Source: an uncultured Bacteroidota bacterium | GTDB taxonomy: Bacteria > Bacteroidota > Bacteroidia > Flavobacteriales > Flavobacteriaceae | Assembly: GCA_902619315.1 (NCBI GenBank) | Contig: CACNDW010000011.1 | Coordinates: 1 to 50,864, forward strand | Direction: 5' to 3' | Length of the DNA: 50,864 nucleotides | In this document: in pieces, positions 18,249 to 28,122 of the stretch | Numbering within the stretch: position 1 is the first letter of the stretch | Layout: every line of letters starts with the position of its first letter | The notes under the pieces: generated by a model | The model's database searches: none | Seen by the model: the letters and a program-made list of their open reading frames with translations, nothing else | What the model was told of the DNA's origin: nothing | Translations under genes and position numbers: made by a program

Positions 18249-19766
18249 TTAGACCAGCGGATTTCCTGTCATTGCGTTAGGGATTTCAATGGACATCAGT
18301 TTTAAAATTGTAGGAGCAATGTCACCTAATACACCATTACATATGGGAATAATTTCTCGATCGACTAGAATTAATGGCACAGGATTAGTTGTATGAGCTG
18401 TATTTGGTGATCCATCTGCGTTGATCATTGTTTCACAATTACCATGGTCGGAAATAACAATGATTTTGTATTGGTTTTCCAAGGCAACATCTATAATGTC
18501 ACCTGCACATTGATCCACGGTTTCGCAGGCTTTTATTGCGGCTTTTAGATTTCCCGTGTGTCCTACCATATCAGGATTAGCAAAATTCAAACAGATAAAA
18601 TCTGGCTGTTTTTCTTTGATCTTAGGTAAAATGGCATCTCTTACATAAAAAGCACTCATTTCGGGTTGGAGGTCATAAGTAGCAACCTTGGGTGAGGGAC
18701 ACATGATTCGCTCTTCTCCCTTAAAAGGTTCTTCCCTTCCCCCGTTTAAGAAAAATGTCACATGAGGATATTTTTCGGTTTCAGCTATTCTAATTTGGGA
18801 TTTGCCTGCTTTTGAAAGAGTTTCACCCAATGTATTTTTCAAATCTTCTTTTTCAAAAATAACATTGACATTTTTAAAAGTTTTATCGTAATTCGTCAAT
18901 GTAACATAATGTAAATCCAGTGGTTTCATATCATGATCTGGAAAAGCGAATTGTGAAAGCGCCTCAGTCAATTGGCGACCACGATCGGTACGGAAATTGA
19001 AAAAGATCACTACATCACCCTGGGCAATTTTTCCCAAAGGCTGGCCATTTTTATTAATAGCAACAATAGGTTCGATAAACTCATCAGTAATACCTACATT
19101 GTAGCTGGCATGAACACTATCAATTAGACTCCTGCTTGGGTTACCTTGACCATTAACAAGCGCATCATAAGCTTTCTTAACCCTTTCCCACCTTTTGTCA
19201 CGATCCATAGCAAAGTAGCGTCCTGTAATGGATGCCAATTTTGAATTAGTACTTTTAAGCTTTTGAGATAATTTTTCAATGTAGCTCACACCGGATCTAG
19301 GATCAACGTCACGTCCATCCGTAAAACCGTGGACAAAAACTCCTGGACAATTGTATTTTGTTGTCATATCTAAAAGACCCTCCAAGTGATCCAAATGTGA
19401 GTGCACACCCCCATCAGAAAGAAGTCCTAAAAAATGAATGTTTTTTCCTTCTGTTTGAGCGTATGTGAAGGCATCAACTAAAACAGTATTCGTTTCAATA
19501 CTTTTGTCTTCAATGGCTTTTGATATCTTAACCAAATCTTGGTAAACAATTCTTCCAGCTCCCAAGTTCATATGCCCCACTTCGCTATTTCCCATTTGTC
19601 CATTCGGTAGGCCTACATTTTCTCCATCAGTCATAAGCGATGCATGTGAATATTTTTTAAACAAAGCATCAATATTCGGAGTTTGAGCTAAATCTACTGC
19701 AGAAACTTCAGGATTGGGAGCAAAACCCCATCCATCCAAAATCATTAACATTACTTTTTGGGTCAT
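18249..19766 (-). CDS. gpmI: 2,3-bisphosphoglycerate-independent phosphoglycerate mutase
   Basis: Interconverts 3- and 2-phosphoglycerate in glycolysis using two Mn2+. The 505 residues are the usual family length. D11 (LDGWG) and S61 (MGNSEVGHMNLGAG) are metal and phospho-serine residues of the alkaline-phosphatase-like core; FVHGFTDGRDVDP, FFNFRTDRGRQL, NFANPDMVGHTG and VISDHGNCE complete the signature. It is the first gene of the cluster running to 16104. Confidence 0.97.
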   Translation of the reverse strand: MTQKVMLMILDGWGFAPNPEVSAVDLAQTPNIDALFKKYSHASLMTDGENVGLPNGQMGNSEVGHMNLGAGRIVYQDLVKISKAIEDKSIETNTVLVDAFTYAQTEGKNIHFLGLLSDGGVHSHLDHLEGLLDMTTKYNCPGVFVHGFTDGRDVDPRSGVSYIEKLSQKLKSTNSKLASITGRYFAMDRDKRWERVKKAYDALVNGQGNPSRSLIDSVHASYNVGITDEFIEPIVAINKNGQPLGKIAQGDVVIFFNFRTDRGRQLTEALSQFAFPDHDMKPLDLHYVTLTNYDKTFKNVNVIFEKEDLKNTLGETLSKAGKSQIRIAETEKYPHVTFFLNGGREEPFKGEERIMCPSPKVATYDLQPEMSAFYVRDAILPKIKEKQPDFICLNFANPDMVGHTGNLKAAIKACETVDQCAGDIIDVALENQYKIIVISDHGNCETMINADGSPNTAHTTNPVPLILVDREIIPICNGVLGDIAPTILKLMSIEIPNAMTGNPLV

Positions 19767-19778
19767 TCAATTTTTTAA

Positions 19779-19786
19779 CAAAGATA
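19779..19786 (-). promoter_or_regulatory. Candidate -7 box for gpmI
   Basis: TATCTTTG on the minus strand, a full match to TAnnTTTG, 12 nt before the gpmI ATG. No clear -33 TTG at the right spacing. Confidence 0.45.
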
Positions 19787-19849
19787 GCAATTCCAATAGC
19801 TTGAGATCTGAGGAGTAAAGGAAAAAATTTTTGTTGTTTCTTTGTATAA

Positions 19850-20779
19850 ATGATAAAAAAAGGGATAGTTTATTGTTCAACTGGAAGCCATTATCGTGTT
19901 GAATCCGAAGGCCATTTTTACGTTTGTAGAATCAAGGGTAAATTCCGTGTAAAGGCGATTAAAAGCACCAACCCAATTGCTGTGGGAGATAAGGTACTTT
20001 TTATTATCGATCCTAATAGTGAAGAAAAAACGGGAGTGATTACAGACATCGAAGTACGTCAGAACTATATCGTGAGAAAATCGGTTAACCTTTCAAAACA
20101 AATACAAATAATTGCTGCCAATATTGATCAGGTCTTTTTAATGATTACCCTAAAAACACCCACTACTTTTCCCGCTTTTATTGATCGTTTTTTGGTCACT
20201 GCAAAAGCCTATGAGATCAAAACAGTTTTGTTATTCAATAAGATAGATCAATATAATTCGCATGAATTGATCGAGATGCGTTCTCTAAAAGAAGTCTATG
20301 AAAAAATAGGTTATGACTGTCATGAGGTTGTGGCAACCGATATAAATACATTAGGTAAAATTCAAAACATAATGGCTGAAAAGGTAAGCATGTTCTCAGG
20401 TCATAGTGGTGTTGGAAAGTCTACTCTAATTAATACGCTATCACCTAGTTTAGATTTGAAAACCGCCAATATTTCTGTACAACACGAACAAGGACAACAT
20501 ACCACTACATATGCTGAAATGTTCGATTTGGATGGAGGTGCTAAGCTCATTGATACTCCAGGCATTAGGGGTTTTGGGGTATTTGACATTCGAAAGGAAG
20601 AATTATCAGGTTACTTTGTTGAATTTTCAACATTGGATAAGGAATGTAAATTTAACAACTGTATGCATATCAATGAGCCTCAATGTGCAGTTAAAAAAGC
20701 CCTCGGAAAGGGAGAGATTGCCTATAGTAGATATAAGTCATATTTACAATTGTTGGAGGATGATATTTTATACCGATGA
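19850..20779 (+). CDS. rsgA: Ribosome small-subunit biogenesis GTPase RsgA
   Basis: A late 30S assembly GTPase with circularly permuted G motifs. The 309-residue protein has an N-terminal OB fold (about 1-75), then NKID (G4, 130-133) before GHSGVGKST (G1, 184-192) and DTPG (G3, 235-238). A C-terminal zinc site is formed by C266, C271, H273 and C279. A near-consensus -7 box (TTTCTTTG, 19837-19844) lies 5 nt before the ATG, so the mRNA may be nearly leaderless. dtd follows 3 nt downstream. Confidence 0.95.
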   Translation: MIKKGIVYCSTGSHYRVESEGHFYVCRIKGKFRVKAIKSTNPIAVGDKVLFIIDPNSEEKTGVITDIEVRQNYIVRKSVNLSKQIQIIAANIDQVFLMITLKTPTTFPAFIDRFLVTAKAYEIKTVLLFNKIDQYNSHELIEMRSLKEVYEKIGYDCHEVVATDINTLGKIQNIMAEKVSMFSGHSGVGKSTLINTLSPSLDLKTANISVQHEQGQHTTTYAEMFDLDGGAKLIDTPGIRGFGVFDIRKEELSGYFVEFSTLDKECKFNNCMHINEPQCAVKKALGKGEIAYSRYKSYLQLLEDDILYR

Positions 20780-20782
20780 CTT

Positions 20783-21235
20783 ATGAGAATTTTAATTCAA
20801 AGGGTCAGGAAAGCTAAAGTAAAAATAGAAGGTGATTTGATAGATTTCATTGGTCAAGGTCTGCTTGTATTTTTGGGGATAGAAAATGAGGACGACACAA
20901 ACGATCTAGAGTGGTTAGTTAATAAACTCCTTCATTTGAGAATTTTCAATGATGAAAAACAAGTTATGAACCTTTCTTTGCTTGATGTTAAGGGAGAATT
21001 GATGGTTATAAGTCAGTTTACCTTGATGGCAGCGACCAAAAAAGGTAATCGACCAAGTTACATTCGTGCAGCTAGCCACCAAATTGCAATCCCATTATAT
21101 GAAAAATTTCTGCTACTGGCCGAGGAAAGTTTGGGTAATAGAGTGGCCAGAGGGGTCTTCGGTGCTGATATGAAGATTAGTTTAATCAATGATGGCCCTG
21201 TAACCATTTTCATTGACTCCAAGAATAAGGAATAG
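20783..21235 (+). CDS. dtd: D-aminoacyl-tRNA deacylase
   Basis: Removes D-amino acids (and glycine from mischarged tRNA-Ala) from tRNA. The 150-residue protein shows both active-site signatures, SQFTL (77-81) and NDGPVT (136-141, family NxGPxT with the cross-subunit Gly-cisPro). It forms a pair with rsgA (3-nt gap) and faces murB with two bases between stop codons. Confidence 0.95.
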   Translation: MRILIQRVRKAKVKIEGDLIDFIGQGLLVFLGIENEDDTNDLEWLVNKLLHLRIFNDEKQVMNLSLLDVKGELMVISQFTLMAATKKGNRPSYIRAASHQIAIPLYEKFLLLAEESLGNRVARGVFGADMKISLINDGPVTIFIDSKNKE

Positions 21236-21237
21236 AA

Positions 21238-22248
21238 TTAAAGGATATTGACTTCAAATTCCAAGTTGATTGCAAATTTTTCCTTAACCTTGTTTCTGAT
21301 CTGTTGGGCCAGCTTTTTGATCTCAGCACCTGTTGCATTTCCATAGTTCACTAGAACAAGGGCCTGATTGGGGTGGACTCCCGCTTCTTGATTCCTATAA
21401 CCTTTATAGCCCAATGTATCGATCAACCAGGCAGCTGGAATTTTGATTTTATCAAATTGGTCCGGATAATGAGGTATATCTGGATATTGCAGCTTCAAAT
21501 CATTAAATTTGATTAGGGGAATGACAGGGTTTTTAAAAAAACTACCACAGTTCCCAATTTTTTTAGGATCTGGCAATTTGGAAGATCTAATTTCGATCAC
21601 CGCTTGTGCGATACTTTCTATGTTGGGAATTTTTCCCTCCAGTTTTTCAGACAATCCTTTGTATGAGATATTTAATGCATGTGGTGGTTTCTTCAGATTG
21701 AATTGAACGGAGAAAATTATGTATTTCCCTTTCAGGGTATTTTTAAAAATGGAGTTCCTGTAGCCAAAATTACATTCGTCCTTTTTGAAAATTTTCACTT
21801 TACCAGTATCAATAGAAATGGCTTCACAACTTTCAAAAACTTCCCGAAGCTCCACCCCATACGCACCAATATTCTGTATGGGAGCAGCACCCACATTGCC
21901 TGGAATTAGTGCTAAATTTTCTACTCCTCCCAAATCATTTTCCAAACACCATAGAACAAAATCATGCCAGTTTTCTCCAGCAGCAACTTTGACCCTTGCC
22001 TTTCGATCATCTTGCTCTACGATTTCTATTCCACGGTTTTGAATTCTTAGTGTAAGCCCCTCAAAATCTTTAGTTAGTAATAAGTTACTTCCTCCCCCCA
22101 AAACCAATAAGTTCTCTAGTTGATTTTGATTTAAAACTGCTTGTAACTCTTCAATAGATTCAACATCGATAAAATGCTTGGATTTTACATCAATGCCAAA
22201 CGTATTGTATGGGAGTAGCGAAGTATCTTTTTGAAAATTCAAAACCAT
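21238..22248 (-). CDS. murB: UDP-N-acetylenolpyruvoylglucosamine reductase
   Basis: FAD/NADPH enzyme making UDP-MurNAc for peptidoglycan. The 336-residue protein shows the type I MurB layout: LLPYNTFGID, the FAD motif VLGGGSNLLL, IPGNVGAAPIQNIGAYGVEL, YRNSIFK, catalytic Ser in GNCGSFFKNPV, and AAWLIDTLGYKG. It follows the aminotransferase gene by 20 nt and is probably co-transcribed with it. Confidence 0.96.
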   Translation of the reverse strand: MVLNFQKDTSLLPYNTFGIDVKSKHFIDVESIEELQAVLNQNQLENLLVLGGGSNLLLTKDFEGLTLRIQNRGIEIVEQDDRKARVKVAAGENWHDFVLWCLENDLGGVENLALIPGNVGAAPIQNIGAYGVELREVFESCEAISIDTGKVKIFKKDECNFGYRNSIFKNTLKGKYIIFSVQFNLKKPPHALNISYKGLSEKLEGKIPNIESIAQAVIEIRSSKLPDPKKIGNCGSFFKNPVIPLIKFNDLKLQYPDIPHYPDQFDKIKIPAAWLIDTLGYKGYRNQEAGVHPNQALVLVNYGNATGAEIKKLAQQIRNKVKEKFAINLEFEVNIL

Positions 22249-22268
22249 ACGGTAATATAGAAAAATGC

Positions 22269-23462
22269 CTATAAATTATTGTAGGCTGTCAAAGCTTTTT
22301 CTAAAATTTCAGCAGCACGTTTGAGTTTGTTGCTTTGCAGTACAAAAGCCAATCTAACTTGATCTTTTCCGAGTTCAGGAGAGGAGTAAAAACCTGCAGC
22401 AGGGGCAAACATGACGGTTTGTCCTTGGTCTTCAAAATCGGTAAGTAAAAATTTAGAAAAGTCCTCTGCACTTTCAACGGGAAGTTTGACAATACAATAG
22501 AATGCCCCCATGGGACTTGATACTTTAACACCTTCTATTTTTTTTAGGGCGGCGATAGTAACGTCTTTTCTTTTTTCGTAAGCTCTTTTCACACCCTTGA
22601 GATAGGAGGGTGGTGCAGAAATAGCAGCTTCACTGGCCATTAATCCCAGGGTAGGAGGAGACAAACGAAGGTGAGCAAATTTTAGTGCGGTGGACATTAA
22701 TGTTTTGTTTTTGGATATAATACACCCTACTCTTGCTCCACATAGGCTATATCGCTTGGAAACGGAGTCGATCATCACCGCATGTTGACTTGCTTTTTCA
22801 GATTTTAGAATTGAGAAATGAGAATTATCAGTGTAGATAAATTCGCGGTAAACTTCGTCAACAATGATATAAATATCATGTTTAACCGCAAGATCAACTA
22901 AGTCTTCGACTTCCTTTTCACTGTATAGATAACCTGTTGGATTACTGGGATTGCAAATCAGAATGGCCCTGGTTCTGTCAGTGATGCGCTCTTCTAGTTT
23001 TTCTAAGGGAGGTAATTCAAATTGGTTTTCAAAAAAAGAAACTACCGGGATTACTTCAACACTATTGGCAGCTGCAAATCCATTATAATTGGCATAAAAA
23101 GGTTCTGGAATAATGATTTGATCCCCTGCATCACAAATTACATTGAGGGTAAAAGACAAAGCTTCACTTGCACCAGTAGTTACGATTATATCATCTGGTT
23201 TTATTGATATGTCATGATTTTGGTAGTATTGGCAAAGTTTTCTACGATAAGACAAATCACCCTGGGACGATCCATATGATAGTAATTTCAAGCCATGATT
23301 TTGTACAATATCCATGGCCTCCTTGGGTGCCTCAATATCTGGTTGCCCAATATTAAGATGCAAAACCTCCACCCCTCTTGATTTGGCTTCATCTGCGTAG
23401 GCTATAAGCTTTCTAATGGGAGAGGAAGGTAATTCCAACCCCTTTTTAGAGATTTTTAACAT
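22269..23462 (-). CDS. PLP-dependent aminotransferase (aspartate-aminotransferase-like)
   Basis: A 397-residue class I/II aminotransferase, the third in this window. The PLP lysine is in DSVSKRYSLCGARVG; NPSNPTGYLYSEKE and VDEVYREF are cofactor contacts, and LNIGQPDI is the N-terminal signature. The SVSKRYSxCGAR variant is characteristic of a Bacteroidota subgroup whose substrate I cannot name. It sits immediately upstream of murB and downstream of a terminator, so it probably starts a two-gene unit. Confidence 0.88.
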   Translation of the reverse strand: MLKISKKGLELPSSPIRKLIAYADEAKSRGVEVLHLNIGQPDIEAPKEAMDIVQNHGLKLLSYGSSQGDLSYRRKLCQYYQNHDISIKPDDIIVTTGASEALSFTLNVICDAGDQIIIPEPFYANYNGFAAANSVEVIPVVSFFENQFELPPLEKLEERITDRTRAILICNPSNPTGYLYSEKEVEDLVDLAVKHDIYIIVDEVYREFIYTDNSHFSILKSEKASQHAVMIDSVSKRYSLCGARVGCIISKNKTLMSTALKFAHLRLSPPTLGLMASEAAISAPPSYLKGVKRAYEKRKDVTIAALKKIEGVKVSSPMGAFYCIVKLPVESAEDFSKFLLTDFEDQGQTVMFAPAAGFYSSPELGKDQVRLAFVLQSNKLKRAAEILEKALTAYNNL

Positions 23463-23488
23463 CTTAAAATTTGTGATTGCAAATATTC

Positions 23489-23517
23489 AAAAAAAACTCC
23501 TCATTCTCAAATGAGGG
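23489..23517 (-). terminator. Rho-independent terminator of the DUF1573 gene
   Basis: On the minus strand: CCTCATT-TGAG-AATGAGG stem-loop (7 bp, 4-nt loop) followed by AG and eight T. It lies 36 nt past the DUF1573 stop and before the aminotransferase start, so it separates the two transcripts. Confidence 0.85.
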
Positions 23518-23552
23518 TTAAAAATTAATTGGTAAACGTTTTTTAGAAAAAT

Positions 23553-23933
23553 TTAATTGGCTAATACATTACCCTTTATCTTCAATGCAATGATAGCTTT
23601 GGAGGAGACATTAGTGTTTACGGTAATGGTTTTTCTAAATACCCCAACGCGATTGGTATCATACTTGACTGTTATTTCTCCTTTATCTCCAGGAGCAATT
23701 GGGCCTTTGGGTTTTTTTGGGATAGTACAGCCACAACTGGATCTGACCCCCTGAATTTCTAAAGGAGCATTTCCGGTATTTTCAAAGATGAAAGTTCGAA
23801 ACCCATCGCTGCCTTTGGAAATTTCCCCATAATCAATGGTTTCAATTTCAAAGTTTATCATGGGCCCTGAAACTTGTGCAGTTAGTGCCAATGAAGCAAA
23901 AATAAATAAAATAAAAAGAATTGGTTTTCTCAT
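23553..23933 (-). CDS. Exported DUF1573 protein
   Basis: A 126-residue secreted protein with a signal peptide (MRKPILFILFIFASLALTAQ) and a single DUF1573 Ig-like domain: FEIETIDYGEISKGSDG, FENTGNAPLEI, and VRSSCGCTIPKKPKGPIAPG. The CGC pair is conserved in the family. ATG 23933 is preferred over a TTG at 23942. Function unknown; these proteins sit in the periplasm or on the surface of Bacteroidota. It is monocistronic, with its own terminator. Confidence 0.88.
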   Translation of the reverse strand: MRKPILFILFIFASLALTAQVSGPMINFEIETIDYGEISKGSDGFRTFIFENTGNAPLEIQGVRSSCGCTIPKKPKGPIAPGDKGEITVKYDTNRVGVFRKTITVNTNVSSKAIIALKIKGNVLAN

Positions 23934-24016
23934 TGTTATCAATTCAATTCTATAAATTTACAATTTTAAAAAGAAAACCAAAACCGACAGGGTTTTTATA
24001 ATCCCAAAAGGGTGCT

Positions 24017-24024
24017 TACTTTTG
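24017..24024 (+). promoter_or_regulatory. Candidate -7 box for valS
   Basis: TACTTTTG matches TAnnTTTG, 29 nt before the valS ATG. TTTT at 23993-23996 is at a suitable -33 spacing (20 nt) but is weak. Confidence 0.5.
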
Positions 24025-24053
24025 TCGAGTACTCTAAAGGCTGACCAAGATTC

Positions 24054-26675
24054 ATGCAGATCCCATCTAAGTTTGTTTTCCAAAACGTTGAACATAAATG
24101 GTACACCTATTGGTTGGAGAAAGATTATTTTTCATCAACTCTGGACGATAGAGAACCCTACACCATAGTTATTCCTCCTCCCAATGTCACAGGGGTTCTG
24201 CATATGGGACACATGTTAAACAATACGCTACAAGACATCATCATTCGACGTGCCAGAATGCAAGGATACAATGCCTGCTGGGTTCCCGGTACTGATCACG
24301 CCTCTATTGCTACAGAGGCTAAAGTTGTGGCTCGACTCAAAGAACAAGGCATCGAAAAATCGACACTGACCCGCGAAGCTTTTTTGGAATATGCTTGGGA
24401 CTGGACCCATGAGTATGGAGGTGTGATCTTGGAACAACTCAAAAAACTGGGCTGTTCTTGTGATTGGAAACGAACTAAATTCACTTTGGACGAGGATATG
24501 TCTGCTTCAGTGATTGACACTTTTGTTAGACTTTACGATAAAGGGTTCATTTACAGGGGTTACAGAATGGTTAACTGGGATCCCGAAGCAAAGACCACCC
24601 TTTCTGATGAGGAAGTGATTTACGAAGAGCGTGATGGTCAACTGTACCATATCGCCTATGATGTGGTAGGCAGTGATAAAAAAGTAATCATCGCCACCAC
24701 CCGACCAGAAACCCTTTTGGGGGATACGGCAGTTTGTATTCACCCTGAGGACGAACGTTATGCTGCTTTAAAAGGAAAACAGTTAATCGTTCCAATTGCC
24801 AATCGAAAGATTCCCGTCATCGAAGACGAATATGTGGATATGGAATTTGGTACAGGTTGTCTTAAGGTGACCCCTGCCCACGATCTTAATGATAAAGCAA
24901 TTGGTGAAAAACACCAATTGAAAGTCATTGATATTTTTAATGATGATGCTACCCTAAACCATCATGGTTTGGAATTTGAAGGTATGGATCGTTTTGTGGC
25001 CCGAAAAAAAATAGCCAAGGCATTGGAGGCATCCGGTCAATTGGTCAAAAAGGAAAACCACCGCCACAAGGTGGGGACATCCGAACGAACAAAAGCCGTG
25101 ATCGAACCTCGACTGTCGGATCAGTGGTTTCTTAAAATGGAGGGTTTGGTACAACCTGCGATGGCAGCAGTTTTGGATAGTAAAGAAGTGAGATTGGTAC
25201 CTGAAAAGTTTAAAAACACCTATCGCCATTGGATGGAAAATATTCGCGATTGGAATATTTCCAGACAGTTGTGGTGGGGTCAGCAAATTCCTGCTTACTA
25301 CTACGGCAAGGACAATTCACAGTATGTTGTTGCCAAAGACAAAGAAACTGCTCTTGAGCTGGCCAAGGCCGCCTCTGGAGACTCTACACTAAAACTCTCT
25401 GATTTGCGTCAAGACGAAGACGTATTGGACACTTGGTTCTCTTCTTGGCTGTGGCCAATTTCGGTTTTTAACGGGGTACTGGAGCCTGACAATCCTGAGA
25501 TTAATTATTATTATCCCACACAGGATTTGGTCACAGGTCCAGATATTTTGTTTTTTTGGGTCGCTAGGATGATCATGTCGGGATATGAATTGCGAGAGGA
25601 AAAACCTTTTTCGAATGTTTATTTGACTGGATTGGTTCGAGACAAACAAGGCAGAAAAATGTCCAAACAATTGGGTAATTCACCTGATGCTCTTGCTTTG
25701 ATAGAAGAATTTGGTGCCGATGCTGTCAGGGTAGGGCTGATGCTAAGTTCTGCTGCCGGAAATGATCTTTTGTTTGATGAAAGCCTTTGTCAGCAAGGCA
25801 AGAATTTTGCCAACAAAATCTGGAATGCCTACCGTTTAGTAGATGGTTGGGAGGTGAATGAAAACCAAAAAATGCCAGCACTCAATAAGGCCGCCATTCA
25901 ATGGTACAAAAACCTCTTTTATCAGACCCTGAATACCATAAACGATCATTACAGTAAGTACAGAATCTCTGATGCTCTGATGAGTCTGTACAAATTGATT
26001 TGGGATGATTTTTGTCCGTGGTTTTTGGAAATGGTCAAACCAAACTATGGGGATCCCATAGACAGAGATACACTTGCTGAAGTAAAAGTTTTGTTTGAGA
26101 ACAACCTCAGGCTGCTCCATCCCTTTATGCCATTTATCACTGAAGAAATTTGGCATTTTATCTGTGAGCGGCGCACAGGGGAGGCTTTGGTGGTTTCTGA
26201 TTGGCCCAAGGCCCAGTCCACTGATCAATACTGCATTGAAGATTTTGAAATGGTCAAACAAATCGTGGCGGGCATTAGAAACTTTAGAAAGGAAAAAAAT
26301 ATCGGATTCAAAGAACCATTGATTTTGATCTCTGAGACACAAATTCCTTACCCTGATGTCATTCAAAAACTGGCTCAGCTCCAATCCGTTGAGAATATCT
26401 TCCGAGAAGATAACCAGACCTTAGGGTCATTTAGAGTCGGGCAATCCGAGTTTTTTATTCCTCTAAATCAAGCAGTTGACCCGGAGGAGGAACGCAAAAA
26501 ACTGACGCAAGAACTGGAGTACGCCAAGGGTTTTCTGAAATCTGTTGAAAAAAAGTTATCTAATGAACGTTTTGTTTCCAATGCCCCTGAAAAAGTAATC
26601 CAATTAGAACGTAAAAAAGCATTAGACGCTCAGGAGAAAATTTTACTTTTGGAAAAAAGATTGAGCCAACTCTAA
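24054..26675 (+). CDS. valS: Valyl-tRNA synthetase
   Basis: Charges tRNA-Val. The 873-residue class Ia synthetase has the HIGH motif as HMGH (50-53) in PPPNVTGVLHMGHMLNN and the KMSKS motif as KMSKQ near residue 535. An editing CP1 domain lies between them (TTRPETLLGDTAVCIHPEDERY, GTGCLKVTPAHD). The anticodon-binding domain follows KNFANKIWNAYR, and a C-terminal coiled coil (about 810-873, VDPEEERKKLTQELEYAKGF) is present. It has its own promoter-like box and abuts psd tail to tail. The window also carries a tRNA-Val gene. Confidence 0.97.
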   Translation: MQIPSKFVFQNVEHKWYTYWLEKDYFSSTLDDREPYTIVIPPPNVTGVLHMGHMLNNTLQDIIIRRARMQGYNACWVPGTDHASIATEAKVVARLKEQGIEKSTLTREAFLEYAWDWTHEYGGVILEQLKKLGCSCDWKRTKFTLDEDMSASVIDTFVRLYDKGFIYRGYRMVNWDPEAKTTLSDEEVIYEERDGQLYHIAYDVVGSDKKVIIATTRPETLLGDTAVCIHPEDERYAALKGKQLIVPIANRKIPVIEDEYVDMEFGTGCLKVTPAHDLNDKAIGEKHQLKVIDIFNDDATLNHHGLEFEGMDRFVARKKIAKALEASGQLVKKENHRHKVGTSERTKAVIEPRLSDQWFLKMEGLVQPAMAAVLDSKEVRLVPEKFKNTYRHWMENIRDWNISRQLWWGQQIPAYYYGKDNSQYVVAKDKETALELAKAASGDSTLKLSDLRQDEDVLDTWFSSWLWPISVFNGVLEPDNPEINYYYPTQDLVTGPDILFFWVARMIMSGYELREEKPFSNVYLTGLVRDKQGRKMSKQLGNSPDALALIEEFGADAVRVGLMLSSAAGNDLLFDESLCQQGKNFANKIWNAYRLVDGWEVNENQKMPALNKAAIQWYKNLFYQTLNTINDHYSKYRISDALMSLYKLIWDDFCPWFLEMVKPNYGDPIDRDTLAEVKVLFENNLRLLHPFMPFITEEIWHFICERRTGEALVVSDWPKAQSTDQYCIEDFEMVKQIVAGIRNFRKEKNIGFKEPLILISETQIPYPDVIQKLAQLQSVENIFREDNQTLGSFRVGQSEFFIPLNQAVDPEEERKKLTQELEYAKGFLKSVEKKLSNERFVSNAPEKVIQLERKKALDAQEKILLLEKRLSQL

Positions 26676-27332
26676 TCAGACTTCGGCGATACAATCCACT
26701 CCACCTTTTACGATCTGATCTTTTTGAACATTGATCTTCATCCCTATTGGCAAAAACAGATCTACTCTGGAACCAAATTTTATAAATCCGGCATCTGCAC
26801 CTTGTACTGCCTGATCTCCCACTTTGGCATAGTTTACGATACGACGGGCAACGGCTCCTGCAATTTGCCGGTAAAGGATCTGTCCTACTGACTTGTTTTC
26901 GACCACAACGGTGGTTCTTTCATTTAACACGGAGGACTTGGGATGCCAAGCCACCAAGTATTTTCCTGGGTGGTATTTGCTAAACACAACTGATCCACAG
27001 ATTGCATAGCGTGTGACATGTACATTTAGTGGAGACATAAAAATAGAGACCTGCACACGTTTGTCTTTAAAATACTCTTTTTCGTAAACCTCCTCAACTA
27101 TTACTACTTTTCCATCGACCGGTGAGATGATGTACCTCTCGTTGAGAGGAGTTACTCTTTTAGGATTTCTGAAAAATTGAAGTACCAATACCAAAATAAC
27201 CACACTTAAGATTTGCAGTGATTTTTGTATCCAAAAATGATCGATCCGATACTCTGCCAATAAGGCAATGGCCGCACATAGTAAAAAAGTATTGATGATT
27301 ATTTTAAAACCTTCTTTATGAAACATATTCAT
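26676..27332 (-). CDS. psd: Phosphatidylserine decarboxylase (short type)
   Basis: Makes phosphatidylethanolamine from phosphatidylserine. The 218-residue protein is of the short, membrane-associated class. Two hydrophobic helices lie at about 10-28 and 33-52; the core shows SPVDGKVVIVEEV, FMSPLNVHVTRY, and VKGG at the C-terminus. Self-cleavage to form the pyruvoyl group is expected at the Gly-Ser of IKFGSRVDLFLP. A second ATG at 27326 is equally plausible. It overlaps cdsA, making a phospholipid-synthesis pair. Confidence 0.95.
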   Translation of the reverse strand: MNMFHKEGFKIIINTFLLCAAIALLAEYRIDHFWIQKSLQILSVVILVLVLQFFRNPKRVTPLNERYIISPVDGKVVIVEEVYEKEYFKDKRVQVSIFMSPLNVHVTRYAICGSVVFSKYHPGKYLVAWHPKSSVLNERTTVVVENKSVGQILYRQIAGAVARRIVNYAKVGDQAVQGADAGFIKFGSRVDLFLPIGMKINVQKDQIVKGGVDCIAEV

Positions 27333-28119
27333 TGAAATTGAGTAGTAAGTAAAACCAAGGTGCTACAAAAATAGCACTGTCCATACGATCAAAAAAACCT
27401 CCGTGTCCGGGAATTAAAGACCCGCTGTCTTTGACCTTTGCGTATCGTTTGAATTGGGATTGGATCAAATCACCAAAGGTCGCCAAAACACTCATTAGGA
27501 AGGTTACCGTAATGTATGACCCTATGGATTGCTCAGGATAGAAATTTTGAAAAATATAGGCTGTAATAAAAGTGAAAATGAGTCCTCCAATAAAACCTTC
27601 CCAAGTCTTTTTGGGTGATACACTAGGAAAAAGAGGTTTTTTACCTAGTTTTCTGCCCACCAAATAAGCAAAAGAATTATTGGCCCAAATCAATACAAAA
27701 AATAACAAAATGTTTTTGGGTTGAAACTGATCTGCATTTCCTCCCAACACAATGATGAAAAAGCATCCCATACCCATATAGAATATAGTAAGTAAGGTTT
27801 TAGAAAGATAACCCAATTGAATTGCTTTGTCGCTAAATAGCCAATACATCAAAAAAGTATGCGCCATAATGACACTTATCAAGGGATAATGTAATTCGGG
27901 AGTGTCAATATTTGATTGATAAAAATTATAGACCAAAAGTATCACCAATGCAATTGGCATGTAACTTTTGTGATTAACCAAACGTTGGAATTCAAACATC
28001 GCCAAACCAGAAAAGATTAGAATCACCAGTGTAAAGATCAACTGATCATAGAGGACAGATCCTAGTATCAAAGCTACATATAAAATCCCTGAAATACCTC
28101 TAATGTACAATTCCCTCAT
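27316..28119 (-). CDS. cdsA: Phosphatidate cytidylyltransferase
   Basis: Makes CDP-diacylglycerol from phosphatidic acid and CTP. The 267-residue polytopic protein (about seven or eight helices) ends with the CdsA signature SQFKRYAKVKDSGSLIPGHG followed by GFFDRMD. NNSFAYLVGRKLGKKPLFPSVSPKKTWEG is in two parts also typical of the family. It overlaps psd by up to 17 nt and follows the LUD gene by 3 nt; all belong to the rsfS-ftsH-LUD-cdsA-psd unit. Confidence 0.96.
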   Translation of the reverse strand: MRELYIRGISGILYVALILGSVLYDQLIFTLVILIFSGLAMFEFQRLVNHKSYMPIALVILLVYNFYQSNIDTPELHYPLISVIMAHTFLMYWLFSDKAIQLGYLSKTLLTIFYMGMGCFFIIVLGGNADQFQPKNILLFFVLIWANNSFAYLVGRKLGKKPLFPSVSPKKTWEGFIGGLIFTFITAYIFQNFYPEQSIGSYITVTFLMSVLATFGDLIQSQFKRYAKVKDSGSLIPGHGGFFDRMDSAIFVAPWFYLLLNFNEYVS

Positions 28120-28122
28120 TAA

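Noticed and set aside
25836..26384. A 182-codon minus-strand frame inside valS
   Set aside because: Entirely antisense to the conserved synthetase domain, with no recognisable motif or promoter.
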